A stretch of 64,000 nt of DNA, from positions 5,277,272 through 5,341,271 of the forward strand of contig CP070233.1 in assembly GCA_017355425.1 (NCBI GenBank), read 5' to 3'. Shown piece by piece: positions 1 to 8,395 of the stretch (the stretch's first letter is position 1; every line of letters starts with the position of its first letter). The stretch is from Dolichospermum sp. DET69. GTDB taxonomy: Bacteria; Cyanobacteriota; Cyanobacteriia; Cyanobacteriales; Nostocaceae. The position numbers and the translations under genes were made by a program. Below the pieces are notes generated by a model. That model had not been told where the DNA came from, ran no database searches, and was given only the letters and a program-made list of their open reading frames with translations.

Positions 1-30
1 TTCTTTTTGAGGATCTGTGAGACGTTCCAT
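1..30 (-). CDS. lexA: LexA repressor, first 10 codons only
   Basis: Only the first ten codons are inside the window, read leftwards from the ATG at 28-30 (MERLTDPQKE). This matches my memory of the N-terminus of cyanobacterial LexA, and lexA lies next to argF in Anabaena. A sequence fitting the cyanobacterial LexA box lies 34 bases upstream, as expected for an autoregulated repressor. The rest of the gene is outside the window, so the call rests on a short peptide, the gene order and the operator. Confidence 0.6.
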   Translation of the reverse strand, partial: MERLTDPQKE

Positions 31-64
31 AATTTTTTCACCGAAGTAAATAATAAATGCCCAT

Positions 65-78
65 AGAACATTGGTACT
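65..78 (-). promoter_or_regulatory. Putative LexA operator
   Basis: On the minus strand the site reads AGTACCAATGTTCT, which fits the cyanobacterial LexA consensus RGTAC-N3-D-GTWCB at every position. It lies 34 bases upstream of the lexA start codon, so it probably mediates autoregulation. The consensus is recalled from work on Anabaena LexA; binding here is inferred. Confidence 0.6.
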
Positions 79-182
79 ACAAAAATCTTCCCTTAACAAG
101 CTTTAATTAAATATTCATGATAATTGGTAACTGATAATGAGTAACCTAAGTTGCTAAACAGATAACAGGTAAAAATTTCATC

Positions 183-220
183 AATTACCAATTACCCATC
201 ACCAATTACCAATTACCAAT
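183..220. repeat. Heptanucleotide tandem repeat (AATTACC)
   Basis: About five copies of a 7-base unit, AATTACC with one variant CATCACC, lie just past the argF stop codon. It belongs to the short tandemly repeated repetitive (STRR) class of heptamer repeats known in filamentous cyanobacteria. Confidence 0.7.
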
Positions 221-223
221 CCG

Positions 224-1144
224 TCATTCTGCTCCTAAAACACTGGCAAGTAAAGCTTTTTGAGCGTGGAGGCGATTTTCTGCCTGATCCCAAACTCGTG
301 ATTGTGAACCTTCAATTACTTCTTGAGTAATTTCTTCACCACGATGGGCTGGTAAGCAGTGTAAAACAATTGCCTCTGGATCTGCAAGACTTAATAATTG
401 TTCAGAAATTTGATAGGGTTGGAAAACAGGAAAACGATTATTAGCTTGGGTTTCTTGTCCCATACTTGCCCAAACATCAGTGTAAAGTACAGATGCACCT
501 TTGGCTGCTGCTTCAGGATCATGAGTCAGAATAACTTCAGTTTTTTTATTCGCTATTTCTCGAGTTTTTTCCACAATTTCTGCATCTGGGGCATATCCTG
601 ACGGGAAAGCTATTCTCACATTCATTCCCACCAAAGCACAACCCAACATCAGGGAATTAGCAACATTATTCCCATCACCGACATAGGTTAATGTTAAACC
701 AGCTAAAGTCCCAAACTTTTCTTGAATGGTCATTAAATCAGCCAATATTTGACAAGGGTGTTCTAAATCTGTGAGGGCATTGATCACAGGAATCTTCGCA
801 TATTTGGCAAATGTTTCCAATTCTTGTTGGGCAAAGGTGCGAATTGCCAAAACATCCAAATAACGATCTAACACTCTAGCAGTATCCTGGATAGGTTCTC
901 CACGACTCACCTGAGTGACATTGGGATGAAGATCAATTACCTGTCCCCCCAGTTGGTACATTGCCACTGTGAAGCTGACTCTAGTGCGGGTTGAAGCTTT
1001 GGAAAACAATAAACCTAGAACCTTATTACAATGCAACTTGAGTTTTCCCGACTTGAGTTGAGTGGCTAATTCCAGAAGTTCTTGCAGTTCTCCAGAACTT
1101 AGATCCGCTAAACTTAATAAATCTCTGCCTATCAATGCTGTCAT
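224..1144 (-). CDS. argF: Ornithine carbamoyltransferase
   Basis: A 306-residue cytosolic enzyme that transfers the carbamoyl group from carbamoyl phosphate to ornithine to give citrulline in arginine synthesis. It shows the carbamoyl-phosphate loop SKASTRTR near residue 48, HPCQILADL in the middle, and the ornithine-binding HCLPAHRGEE loop near the C-terminus. Length matches the family and the start MTALIGRDLLS is typical. The gene reads towards lexA, with about 190 bases between them holding a heptamer repeat and the LexA box. No arginine operator is recognisable. It looks intact. Confidence 0.95.
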   Translation of the reverse strand: MTALIGRDLLSLADLSSGELQELLELATQLKSGKLKLHCNKVLGLLFSKASTRTRVSFTVAMYQLGGQVIDLHPNVTQVSRGEPIQDTARVLDRYLDVLAIRTFAQQELETFAKYAKIPVINALTDLEHPCQILADLMTIQEKFGTLAGLTLTYVGDGNNVANSLMLGCALVGMNVRIAFPSGYAPDAEIVEKTREIANKKTEVILTHDPEAAAKGASVLYTDVWASMGQETQANNRFPVFQPYQISEQLLSLADPEAIVLHCLPAHRGEEITQEVIEGSQSRVWDQAENRLHAQKALLASVLGAE

Positions 1145-1320
1145 GCTTGATTATCTATAAAAAACTATACCAAATATTTTTGCATCAATCTACAACATGA
1201 GGGCTAGTTTTCCCGATTTTTGGCAACCAGAAAAATATTTGGTTTACCCTCTAGACAAATCATATCCCTATGCTATAATATGGAATCGGTGGGCAAATAA
1301 AAAGTTTCCCTAGCAAAATC

Positions 1321-1392
1321 GCCAGCATAGCACAGTGGTAGTGCATCCGACTTGTAATCGGAAGGTCGTAGGTTCAAATCCAACTGCTGGCC
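1321..1392 (+). tRNA. tRNA-Thr (anticodon TGT)
   Basis: A complete cloverleaf is visible. The seven-base acceptor stem GCCAGCA pairs with TGCTGGC, the D-loop contains AGTGGTAG, the anticodon arm CCGACTTGTAATCGG carries TGT, and the T-arm holds GGTTCAAATCC. CCA is not encoded. A terminator-like hairpin follows immediately. Confidence 0.95.
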
Positions 1393-1398
1393 CTAACG

Positions 1399-1430
1399 AA
1401 ACCCTTGAGAAATCAGGGGTTTTGTCGTTT
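1399..1430 (+). terminator. Likely terminator after tRNA-Thr
   Basis: AAACCCTTGA and TCAGGGGTTT form a ten-pair stem (one G-T pair) around a GAAA loop, followed by a weakly T-rich stretch. It starts seven bases after the tRNA. Confidence 0.6.
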
Positions 1431-1527
1431 CAATGCCCTGTTATATTAACCTTTTGATATTTCTCCATCGTGCCGCAACACTTTAGAATTTAATGGAAAA
1501 TGACAGAATAATAGATCAACTTTAGAT

Positions 1528-1619
1528 CCCACATTCCGCACTTCATTGTGTAGTACAGGCACGAGTGTAATAACCCACATTCCGCACTTCATTGTGTAGT
1601 ACAGGCACGAGTGTAATAA
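1528..1619. repeat. 46-bp direct repeat at the left end of an IS1634-type element
   Basis: Two perfect 46-base copies stand head to tail (1528-1573 and 1574-1619), each starting CCCACATTCCGCAC. From memory this is how the terminal inverted repeats of cyanobacterial IS1634-type elements begin. The tandem copy of the end suggests nested insertion or slippage. The matching right end is not found in the window. Confidence 0.6.
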
Positions 1620-1747
1620 GTAGCAGAAATAGGTTAAACATAAACACATAGTTTAGTTAGTAATAAATATAGACAGTAATATAAAGATTGCCAACGAATT
1701 CAAATTAATCAGGTATTGACAATAAATTCAGAAGAAAAAATGAGAAA

Positions 1748-3346
1748 ATGAGTCTGGATGAAATCAAAATACCAAAAAATATGAATAACCAAAAAGAAGA
1801 GTTGGAAAGTAAAAACTTAGATCACTTAGGAATAATAGCAGGAATAATAGATGAAATAGGAATAGTAGAAAAAATCAATGAGATATTTTTGGTAGATAGC
1901 CTCAGAGAAAGTAAATACAGGAGAAGTAGTCAAAGCAATCATTCTCAATGGACTGGGTTTTGTATCAAGACCATTATATTTATTCCCTGATTTTTTTCAG
2001 GATAAACCCATAGAACATTTAATAAAAGAAGGCATAAAAGCATCAGATTTAAATGATGATAAAATAGGTAGAGTAATGGATAAGCTTTACAAATATGGAT
2101 TAACAAAAATATTCCTAATCATTGCCTTAGAAGTAGTCAAGAAATTTGGGATAGAAACTAAATATTCCCATTTAGATTCAAGCTCATTACATTTACATGG
2201 AGAGTATAAAAATTGCCTAAATAATGGAGAAAAAGAACAAGTAATAAACAAAGAAAATCCGATTAATATCACACAGGGCTATTCCCGTGACCACCGCCCA
2301 GACTTAAAACAATGTATATTAGATTTAATAGTAAGTAGTGATGGAGATATACCTTTATTTTTTAGAGGGGCATCAGGAAACGAATCAGATAAAGCCGTAT
2401 TCGCTCACATTTTAGTGGAATATTCTAAACAAATAGATTTTGATAGCATAATGGTCGCCGACAGTGCATTATACAGTGAAAATAATTTAAAGTTAATGGT
2501 GAATATGAACTGGATAAGTCGAGTCCCATTATCCATTAAAAAAGCTAAAAACTTGGGTTATAGCATCGATAAGTAAAGAACTGAAACCAAGTGATATCAA
2601 AGGATATAGCTATCAAGAAGAAAAAGTATCTTACGGGGGAATAGAGCAAAGATGGTTATTAATTGAAAGCACAGAAAGAAAAAAAGCGGATTTAAAGAAA
2701 TTAACCAAAAAAATCGCAGAAGAGTTTCTGAAAACTAATAAACAGCTAGTCAAGTTAGAAAAAGAAGATTTTTGTTCAAGATCTTTAGCAGAATTAAAAA
2801 TTAAAGACCTGGCGGCAAAATTAAAATATCATCAAATATCGGACATAGAAATTACCGAAAAATTAAATAAAGTACAAACAGTAGTTTATCAAGTCAAAGG
2901 TAAATTAATAGAAAATCAAGAATTAATTACAAAACATGAAAATTCTTGTGGTCGATTTATTTTATTCTTCGAATATTTTAGACACAACCAAATTAGCACC
3001 AACAGAAATATTGAGAATATATAAAGAACAGCAATCAACAGAGCGAGGATTTAGATTTATCAAAGACCCGTTATTTTTTGCCGATAGTCTTTTTGTGAAG
3101 AATCCAGAAAGAGTAGAGACAATGATGATGTTAATGGCATTGTGTCTTTTGGTTTATAATCTGGGACAAAGACAATTACGAATCGCATTAAAAGCACAAA
3201 AAGCTACTGTTAAAAATCAACTGAATAAACCCACAGAATCTCCCACATTAAGGTGGATATTTCAATGTTTTCAGGGGATTCATATTCTCATCACACAAGG
3301 AGTTGATAGGATTCTTAATTTAACGAATGAACATTGTAGGATATGA
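1748..3346 (+). pseudogene. IS1634 family transposase, broken by frameshifts
   Basis: The DUF4277-type N-terminus (LDHLGIIAGIIDEIGIVEKIN) is followed in another frame by the catalytic core (HLDSSSLHLHGEY, GYSRDHRPDLKQ, ADSALYSENN). A third frame holds the linker region and a fourth the C-terminal block with the GFRFIKDPLF motif. Reading the protein needs frame changes near 1915, 2560 and 2935, so the gene cannot give a working transposase. The DDE domain would have catalysed cut-and-paste transposition. The reading frame ends at 3346 and the expected right terminal repeat is missing, so the element was also cut on that side, where ISAs1 remains now begin. Confidence 0.85.
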
Positions 3347-3445
3347 CAATTCCTACCTAATTCTTGTCAAAAATATTATTTATTGTGTTAGTTGCCGAAT
3401 CTATAATTCCCTATTGCATAGTTTATAGATCCAGGCAAAAAATGG

Positions 3446-3799
3446 ATGAATCTTCAAAGTGTAGGAATGGTAGAATATATAAGAAAAGTCAATGGAAAAA
3501 CAAAAGTTGAAACCCGTTATTATATTAGTAGTTTGACGGATAATGCGAAATTATTAGGAGAATCAGTGAGGAGTCATTGGGGTATAGAAAACTCATTACA
3601 TTGGGTTTTGGATGTAGCTTTAAGAGAAGATGATTGTAGGATAAGAAAGGATAATGCACCGCAAAATTTTGCAGTTCTACGTCATATAGCAGTAAATGCC
3701 GTAGGAAAAGAAAAAAGCCAAAAACTAGGAATTAAAAATAAACAGGTTTGTGCAGGATGGGATAATGAATATTTAGAGAAAATTTTAGAATGGATCTGA
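3446..3799 (+). pseudogene. ISAs1 family transposase, C-terminal fragment
   Basis: This open frame holds only the last third of an ISAs1 transposase: the motif ETRYYISSL, then SHWGIENSLHWVLDV with the catalytic glutamate region, and DDCRIRKDNAP. The N-terminal two thirds are missing. The true reading frame seems to run in from upstream (KKWMNLQSVG), so the first Met is only the first one available. A mini-element at 6950-7435 keeps the opposite end of the same kind of element. Confidence 0.8.
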
Positions 3800-4081
3800 T
3801 AAAAGTCAGAATATTTAGATAAACATAAATAATTTATTCTCACCAGATTCTCAAAAGAATCTAGATTTATGATGTCAAAAATCTAGATATTCAGAGAATT
3901 AATATATAGAAATGAACAAAATCAATTCATTATTGAAAATAACTAATTACTCTAAATTTATTAAATTTTTAGGATATTAATAAAGGACTTAATAAGCATT
4001 TCAATTTCATTTTATGTTTTTCTTTGTCTAAATACACTAATATAACATTTTGTCAACATAATTTTAGATGCGTTTCCCCTG
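3800..4081 (+). mobile_element. Right-hand end of the truncated ISAs1 element
   Basis: Non-coding tail of the ISAs1 remnant. Bases from about 3983 to 4081 are almost identical to 7336-7435 and end in GATGCGTTTCCCCTG, the terminal inverted repeat of this element. Nothing else is recognisable in the stretch up to 3980. Confidence 0.7.
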
Positions 4082-4137
4082 CCCGACTTCTTAATTAAAT
4101 TTTTTGTAAATAATGAACATCATTCAAAGAAGTCGGG
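4082..4137. repeat. Inverted repeat abutting the ISAs1 end
   Basis: CCCGACTTCTT and AAGAAGTCGGG, 34 bases apart, form an 11-base perfect inverted repeat directly after the IS end. The same CCCGACTTCTT core makes the tight palindrome at 55113-55149, so it is a dispersed repeat family. The remaining bases to 4257 are AT-rich with no recognisable feature. Confidence 0.6.
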
Positions 4138-4257
4138 GATCTCAAAGTATTGAATACAACACCAAAAATTTTCAAACATCCTCTTACAGAAAATTCATAA
4201 CTGCTATATAATAGAATTCCAAATTATTTCCCAGATTTTACTCAAAATTAAAATTTA

Positions 4258-5178
4258 ATGACGCGCTTTATACATGATAAATTCGCCAAAGACTATCTAG
4301 AAGAATTATTAAAAGATTACGGAGAAGTCAAAGCATCAGAAAAAGTCTCAGGAGAAATTAAAGAAATAGATGTTTTATTCACACCTGCTAAACAACAAAG
4401 TTCTAAATTACAAATACTGGGGTTACTAGGAAGACTTGCCGAAAATCCTGCAATAATAGAACCATACCGCAATCCAGCTTCTAGCGATGAAATCTGCGAC
4501 TGTATTCTCAAATTATTAGAAGTCAAGGCTTCATTGCGACGAGAAGCCAAAGCCAATAAAATCAAACTTCAGGAGTCAGAAATTCCTAAATTGTGGATTT
4601 TAACCCCCACCATATCTGAAACTCGTTTATCTAGCTTTGGAACTATCCAAAAAGAAGGTTGGTTATCGGGAGTACATTTTTTAGCAGATGCCATGCGTTC
4701 AGCAATTGTGGCAATACACCAACTACCACAAACACCAGATACTTTATGGTTGAGGCTTTTGGGTAGGGGAAGCGTACAATCACAAGCAATTATCGAGTTG
4801 CAAGCGTTACCATTAGATCACCCTTACCAAAAAGCCACCCTGGAATTAGTTTACAACTTGCGCGAAAATTTGAGAGTAAATCAAGAACTAGAAACAGATG
4901 ATAGGGAGTTAATTATGCGACTAGAACCACTTTATCAAAGAAATAGAGAACAAGCTAAAGAAGAAGGAAGACAAGAAGGAAAGCAAGAAGGAAAGCAAGA
5001 AGGAGAAAAAAACTTAATACTGCGTCTGCTACATCGTCGGATTGGGGAAATTGATTTGTTATTAATCGAGCGAATTACAGGATTATCAATTGAACAGTTA
5101 GAAAATTTAGGAGAGGCGTTATTAGACTTTTCTAGTGTTGCTGATTTAGAAGCTTGGTTAACCCAACACTCAATCTAA
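4258..5178 (+). CDS. Rpn family recombination-promoting nuclease/putative transposase (DUF4351)
   Basis: A 306-residue protein of the Rpn/PD-(D/E)XK group common in cyanobacteria. The N-terminus (RFIHDKFAKDYLEELL) and the EIDVLF strand fit the nuclease fold. Around residues 240-252 there is a run of EGKQEG repeats, a charged linker typical of these proteins. The C-terminus (LHRRIGEIDLLLIERITGLS onwards) is a DUF4351 helical domain. Such nucleases are thought to cut DNA and stimulate RecA-independent recombination; activity here is inferred from family. The frame is intact although both sides are full of mobile-element debris. Confidence 0.8.
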   Translation: MTRFIHDKFAKDYLEELLKDYGEVKASEKVSGEIKEIDVLFTPAKQQSSKLQILGLLGRLAENPAIIEPYRNPASSDEICDCILKLLEVKASLRREAKANKIKLQESEIPKLWILTPTISETRLSSFGTIQKEGWLSGVHFLADAMRSAIVAIHQLPQTPDTLWLRLLGRGSVQSQAIIELQALPLDHPYQKATLELVYNLRENLRVNQELETDDRELIMRLEPLYQRNREQAKEEGRQEGKQEGKQEGEKNLILRLLHRRIGEIDLLLIERITGLSIEQLENLGEALLDFSSVADLEAWLTQHSI

Positions 5179-5185
5179 TTCATTT

Positions 5186-5232
5186 TGATTATTCGGGAGT
5201 TAATCATGCAATTAGAACCATTTTTCAAACAA
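5186..5232 (+). repeat. Short partial copy of the Rpn coding region
   Basis: The bases encoding GVNHAIRT-like sequence and the stretch GGGAGTTAATCATGCAATTA resemble the segment near 4904-4930 inside the preceding gene (GGGAGTTAATTATGCGACTA). This looks like the leftover of a second, deleted Rpn gene or a local partial duplication. Too short for certainty. Confidence 0.4.
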
Positions 5233-5268
5233 CCTATACTTGTCATAATCTAAAAACATTAAATCAGG

Positions 5269-5342
5269 TAGGTTGGGTTGACGTTAGGAAACCCAACATT
5301 TACAGACGTTTGTTGGGTTGCGCTGTCGCTTAACCCAACCTA
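5269..5342. repeat. Inverted repeat TAGGTTGGGTT...AACCCAACCTA
   Basis: An outer arm TAGGTTGGGTT (5269-5279) is matched by AACCCAACCTA (5332-5342), with further internal GGAAACCCAAC/TTGTTGGGTT pairing. The RNA would fold into a long hairpin. This type of palindromic dispersed repeat is frequent between genes in Nostocales. Confidence 0.7.
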
Positions 5343-5379
5343 CAAAAACTCTTAACCAAACAGTATTGTAATCATTAAT

Positions 5380-5552
5380 GGCTCTTCGGTATTTGTTATG
5401 CCAAATATGAGTTTATTTACCCCAGAACCCTTATAAATAAAGGACTTTATTGTTTTTGATGCCAAATTTATGTCGAATTAACCTATAATCCTTATATGGC
5501 AAGGATTTTAAGATTTTATTGGTTAATTTAGCATAGTAAGTACCGAAGAGCC
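5380..5552. mobile_element. MITE of ISL3 type with 8-bp target duplication
   Basis: The 173-base element starts GGCTCTTCGGTA and ends TACCGAAGAGCC, a perfect 12-base terminal inverted repeat. Both sides carry the same octamer TCATTAAT (5372-5379 and 5553-5560). ISL3 family elements begin with GGCTCTTC and make 8-base duplications, so this is a non-autonomous derivative. It has no coding potential. Confidence 0.85.
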
Positions 5553-5632
5553 TCATTAATAAGTTCCACTTGCTAAACTAAAAGGGTGTAATGCAATGGA
5601 AAAACCTATTTAAAATATCAAATCCTAAAAAC

Positions 5633-5821
5633 ATGAACAGCCTCAAAACTCTTTGTAAAACTCTAGCTATTAGTACAGGAATCTTTTTATTATCTGTGCC
5701 TACTACCTACGGGATACCACCAAAACCGTTGTTAACTGCCAAAACAACTTACAATCAAACAGGTTGTTGGGATGCAACTTATTATTTTACAATCAAATTA
5801 CCAGAATCTCTGGCTAATTAA
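5633..5821 (+). pseudogene. DUF2808 domain protein, N-terminal fragment
   Basis: About 62 residues are left. There is a signal peptide (MNSLKTLCKTLAISTGIFLL, cleavage near TTYG), then TYNQTGCWDATYYFTIKLPE, which resembles the start of the exported cyanobacterial DUF2808 family. The frame ends shortly after LPESL, where the sequence switches into the end of a phosphatase gene on the other strand. The family is longer, so the 3' part has been lost in a rearrangement. Confidence 0.6.
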
Positions 5822-6181
5822 TATATGTCCAGTCCGGCCAATTCCACCAGCACAATGCACAACTACTTTTTCATTTTGTTTATCTGCTGTGATTAAAAAA
5901 GGCAGGATTTTTTGTGTGAGTATTTCTAAATCGGATAAATGAAAATCTTCAATTGGTGACCAACAAACTTGTTGATTACCAAATTCTTGCTGATATATAT
6001 CTAAAAGATGAGCATAATTAGCTAGTTGTTTTTCACTAAGTAAACAACAAACTCGCTGAATGTTTTGAGATTTCATAAACTCAATCCAATCATACACCTG
6101 ATGAGCAGCATATCCAGGACGAGAAGCACCAAAAACTATTGTTTCTTGTTCCCAAGCAGGGGCAAATTTGTACATTTTCAA
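5819..6181 (-). pseudogene. Dual-specificity/tyrosine phosphatase, 3'-truncated
   Basis: The frame keeps the N-terminus (MYKFAPAWEQETIVFGASRP) and the catalytic P-loop HCAGGIGRTG, i.e. HCxxGxxRTG with the nucleophilic Cys and the Arg. After GHIL the family similarity stops and the frame runs into ISQRFW and a stop, at the joint with the DUF2808 fragment. Homologues continue for roughly 50 more residues. The catalytic loop is present but the last helices are missing, so the protein is probably unstable. It begins four bases after the metX remnant ends, suggesting they were once one operon. Confidence 0.7.
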
Positions 6182-6185
6182 CTAG

Positions 6186-6949
6186 CTAAATTTTGAATTT
6201 TTTTAATTGCTCATCATCTGATTCTTGTCTAAAAGAGACTACCATTTCATTCAATGCTTCCATATCAATTAAAAAAGCATCATGTCCGTGAGTTGATTTC
6301 AGTAATCCTAGTTGAGCATGAGGAATTAAATCTACTAATTCTTGTTGTTCTACTGGAGGATAAAGAACATCAGAATCAATGGAGATAATTAAAGTCCGTT
6401 GTTTGATACTTTGCAAAACAGATTGATAATCTTTTCTGTTCCAACTAACATCATGACTATCCATTGCATGAGTTAATGTAATATAAGTATTAGCATCAAA
6501 ACGTTCTATTAGTTTTTGACCTTGATATTGTAAATAACTAGCGATCGCAAATTGATTAGATTCATCCTGCTGTCTGCCAAAACGATTTGTAAAACTCTCC
6601 CAATAACGATAGGTAATCATTGCCATCATCCGCGCTACCGCTAATCCTTGGACTGGTGGTGTATCAATTGTATAGTTCCCACCTTGCCAATTGCGATCGC
6701 TATAAATTGCCTGTCTTTGGGCTTCACTCAAGCCAATAGACCAAGCTGAATGTCTTCCAGGTGATGCCATTGGTGCGATCGCTCTCACCTTTTCTGGATA
6801 TAATAAAGCCCATTCTAAAACTTGCATTCCACCCAATGAACCGCCAATTGCTAACCGTAGAGATTTAACTTCCAGATATTCTAATAGTGCAGCTTGGAGG
6901 TTAACCATATCCCTAATTGTAATTCTGGGAAAAGATCCACCATAAACCT
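6186..6949 (-). pseudogene. metX: Homoserine O-acetyltransferase, 5'-truncated
   Basis: The C-terminal two thirds of MetX, an alpha/beta hydrolase that acetylates homoserine in methionine synthesis, are present. GGSLGGMQ contains the nucleophilic serine. The triad Asp and His lie near SIDSDVLYPP and STHGHDAF. Upstream, the frame continues through GSFPRITIRDM until about 6949, where a mini-ISAs1 element begins. The N-terminal part is not found on the other side of the element, so the gene is destroyed, not just interrupted. A functional copy elsewhere cannot be excluded. Confidence 0.85.
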
Positions 6950-7435
6950 CAGGGGAAACGCATCTAAATTATTTTGACAAAATGTAACTTATATGAATAC
7001 AGAAAAAGGATGATATCAGTAGATTGGTATCAAGGTAATAAACATACGTAAAGAAAATTTGATGGTAAATTTCGTTTCTAGAAGAATCAATAAAATGGTA
7101 TGAAGTGGTATTATCTTTTGAATTAAAAGAGATAATACCAGAAAATGAAGCTACCACCAAAAATCACAATAGTAGATCACTTTAAAGATTTAGAAGATAA
7201 GAGAGTAGAACGGACAAAAAGGCATGAATTAATTGATATAGTCACGATTGCCATTTGTGCAGTAATATGTGGAGCAGATAGTTGGGTATTGATGGAGACT
7301 TATGGAAAAAAGAAAGAAGAATGGCTAAAGCAATTAAAGGACTTAATAAGCATTTCAATTTCATTTTATGTTTTTCTTTGTCTAAATACACTAATATAAC
7401 ATTTTGTCAACATAATTTTAGATGCGTTTCCCCTG
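6950..7435 (+). mobile_element. Internally deleted ISAs1 element (486 bp)
   Basis: The ends are inverted repeats: CAGGGGAAACGCATCTAAA on the left and TTTAGATGCGTTTCCCCTG on the right, a perfect 19-base match. The left part holds the promoter and the first 65 or so codons of the transposase; the right 100 bases equal the tail of the ISAs1 remnant at 3983-4081. The middle is deleted. Flanks share CATAAA but no exact target duplication is seen, consistent with later rearrangement. Confidence 0.8.
7145..7399 (+). pseudogene. ISAs1 transposase, N-terminal fragment
   Basis: The first 65 codons encode the typical ISAs1 N-terminal domain (ITIVDHFKDLEDKRVERTKRHE, then IDIVTIAICAVICGADSW and KEEWLKQ). 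After that the frame enters the non-coding right end of the element and terminates. The fragment lacks the whole DDE domain. Confidence 0.8.
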
Positions 7436-7528
7436 CATAAAACGATTTCCATATTTAGTAAAGATATCAGCGATCGCTTGATTGTGAGTTAATTTATGTG
7501 CTATATAACACAACACTCCCACTAATGA
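7436..7528. other. Unassigned remnant between mini-ISAs1 and TauE fragment
   Basis: About 90 bases with no gene I can name. On the minus strand an open stretch reads SLVGVLCYIAHKLTHN, which looks like part of a membrane protein, but it is cut by the IS at one end and joins the TauE fragment at the other. It contains one HIP1 octamer GCGATCGC. Confidence 0.3.
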
Positions 7529-7702
7529 AATCTCACATTAGGAACTGTTGATTGGAGTCTAGTAATCCCGATTTGGATAGGTTCTGTTCCTGGAGTTCTT
7601 ATTGGTGCTAAACTTTGTGAAATTACCCCTCAACGTCCACTAAGATTTATTATCTATAGCATTTTAATGATGGTAAGTTGGAAATTAGTTGCACAAGCAT
7701 AA
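7529..7702 (+). pseudogene. TauE/SafE sulfite exporter family, C-terminal fragment
   Basis: A frame without start codon encodes LGTVDWSLVIPIWIGSVPG, LIGAKLCEITPQRPLR and a final hydrophobic helix IIYSILMMVSW before a TAA stop. This is the last two membrane segments of a TauE/SafE permease. The upstream three quarters are absent. Confidence 0.6.
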
Positions 7703-7725
7703 TTAATTATCTCTACATTTGCATT

Positions 7726-8373
7726 TTAATTGACTTGCCCAAATAATAAATTAAATGTCCCTCGTTCATAAATAATAAATAACCCCAACCCAATTAATAC
7801 AAAAGGGACAATAGCCTGACCATAACGACTTAAAATATAACTAATGTTAGGTTGACGAGTTAATAAATAAGCGATACCGCACCAAACTCCTACCATGCTG
7901 AAAAATACAGCTAAAATAATTCCTAACCTGGCAAAATCTTGACCAGCAAATAAGGGTATGTAAATACTAATATTATCACCCCCATTAGCAACTGTCACAG
8001 CCGCAACTTTATAAGTATTGGGATGTAAAATGCTTGATATAAAAGAAGATTGAGGGCTATACTGTTCAGTATTCACTGTCTGAACTTCTCCGCTTTCTTC
8101 TTCCCGATTTACTAATTGTTTAATTCCAATTGCAATTGGTAATATTCCTAATAATCCAATCCATTCTCGCTGGATGACTAAACCACCAAAAAACCCTGGT
8201 AAACTGAGGATAATAATAGCTGTAAAACCAAGATATTGACCGATAAAAATATGTCTACGCCGAAAAGTTCTATCTATTTGCGAAAAAAATAGTAGTAAAA
8301 TAATGATATCGTCAATATTAGTGGCAGCAAAGGCAATTATGCCTTCTGTAAAAGCAGTAGCAAACTTATTCAT
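7726..8373 (-). CDS. Cadmium resistance (CadD-like) membrane transporter
   Basis: A 215-residue integral membrane protein. The chosen start gives MNKFATAFTEGIIAFAATNIDD; the open frame runs further upstream but only through IS1380 end DNA. The motif AATNIDDIIILLLFF and the second conserved block VTVANGGDNISIYIPLF are characteristic of the CadD family. Five to six hydrophobic segments alternate with a charged cytoplasmic loop (about residues 85-105, rich in Glu). CadD proteins are linked to cadmium resistance or efflux of divalent cations; the substrate here is not known. The IS1380 end sits about 20 bases upstream of the start, so the original promoter may be lost. Confidence 0.75.
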   Translation of the reverse strand: MNKFATAFTEGIIAFAATNIDDIIILLLFFSQIDRTFRRRHIFIGQYLGFTAIIILSLPGFFGGLVIQREWIGLLGILPIAIGIKQLVNREEESGEVQTVNTEQYSPQSSFISSILHPNTYKVAAVTVANGGDNISIYIPLFAGQDFARLGIILAVFFSMVGVWCGIAYLLTRQPNISYILSRYGQAIVPFVLIGLGLFIIYERGTFNLLFGQVN

Positions 8374-8395
8374 GGTAAAATTGCATAATATAACA

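Noticed and set aside
1446..1649. Minus-strand open frame of 67 codons over the IS1634 end
   Set aside because: The peptide repeats only because the 46-base DNA unit is duplicated; it lies in a non-coding IS end.
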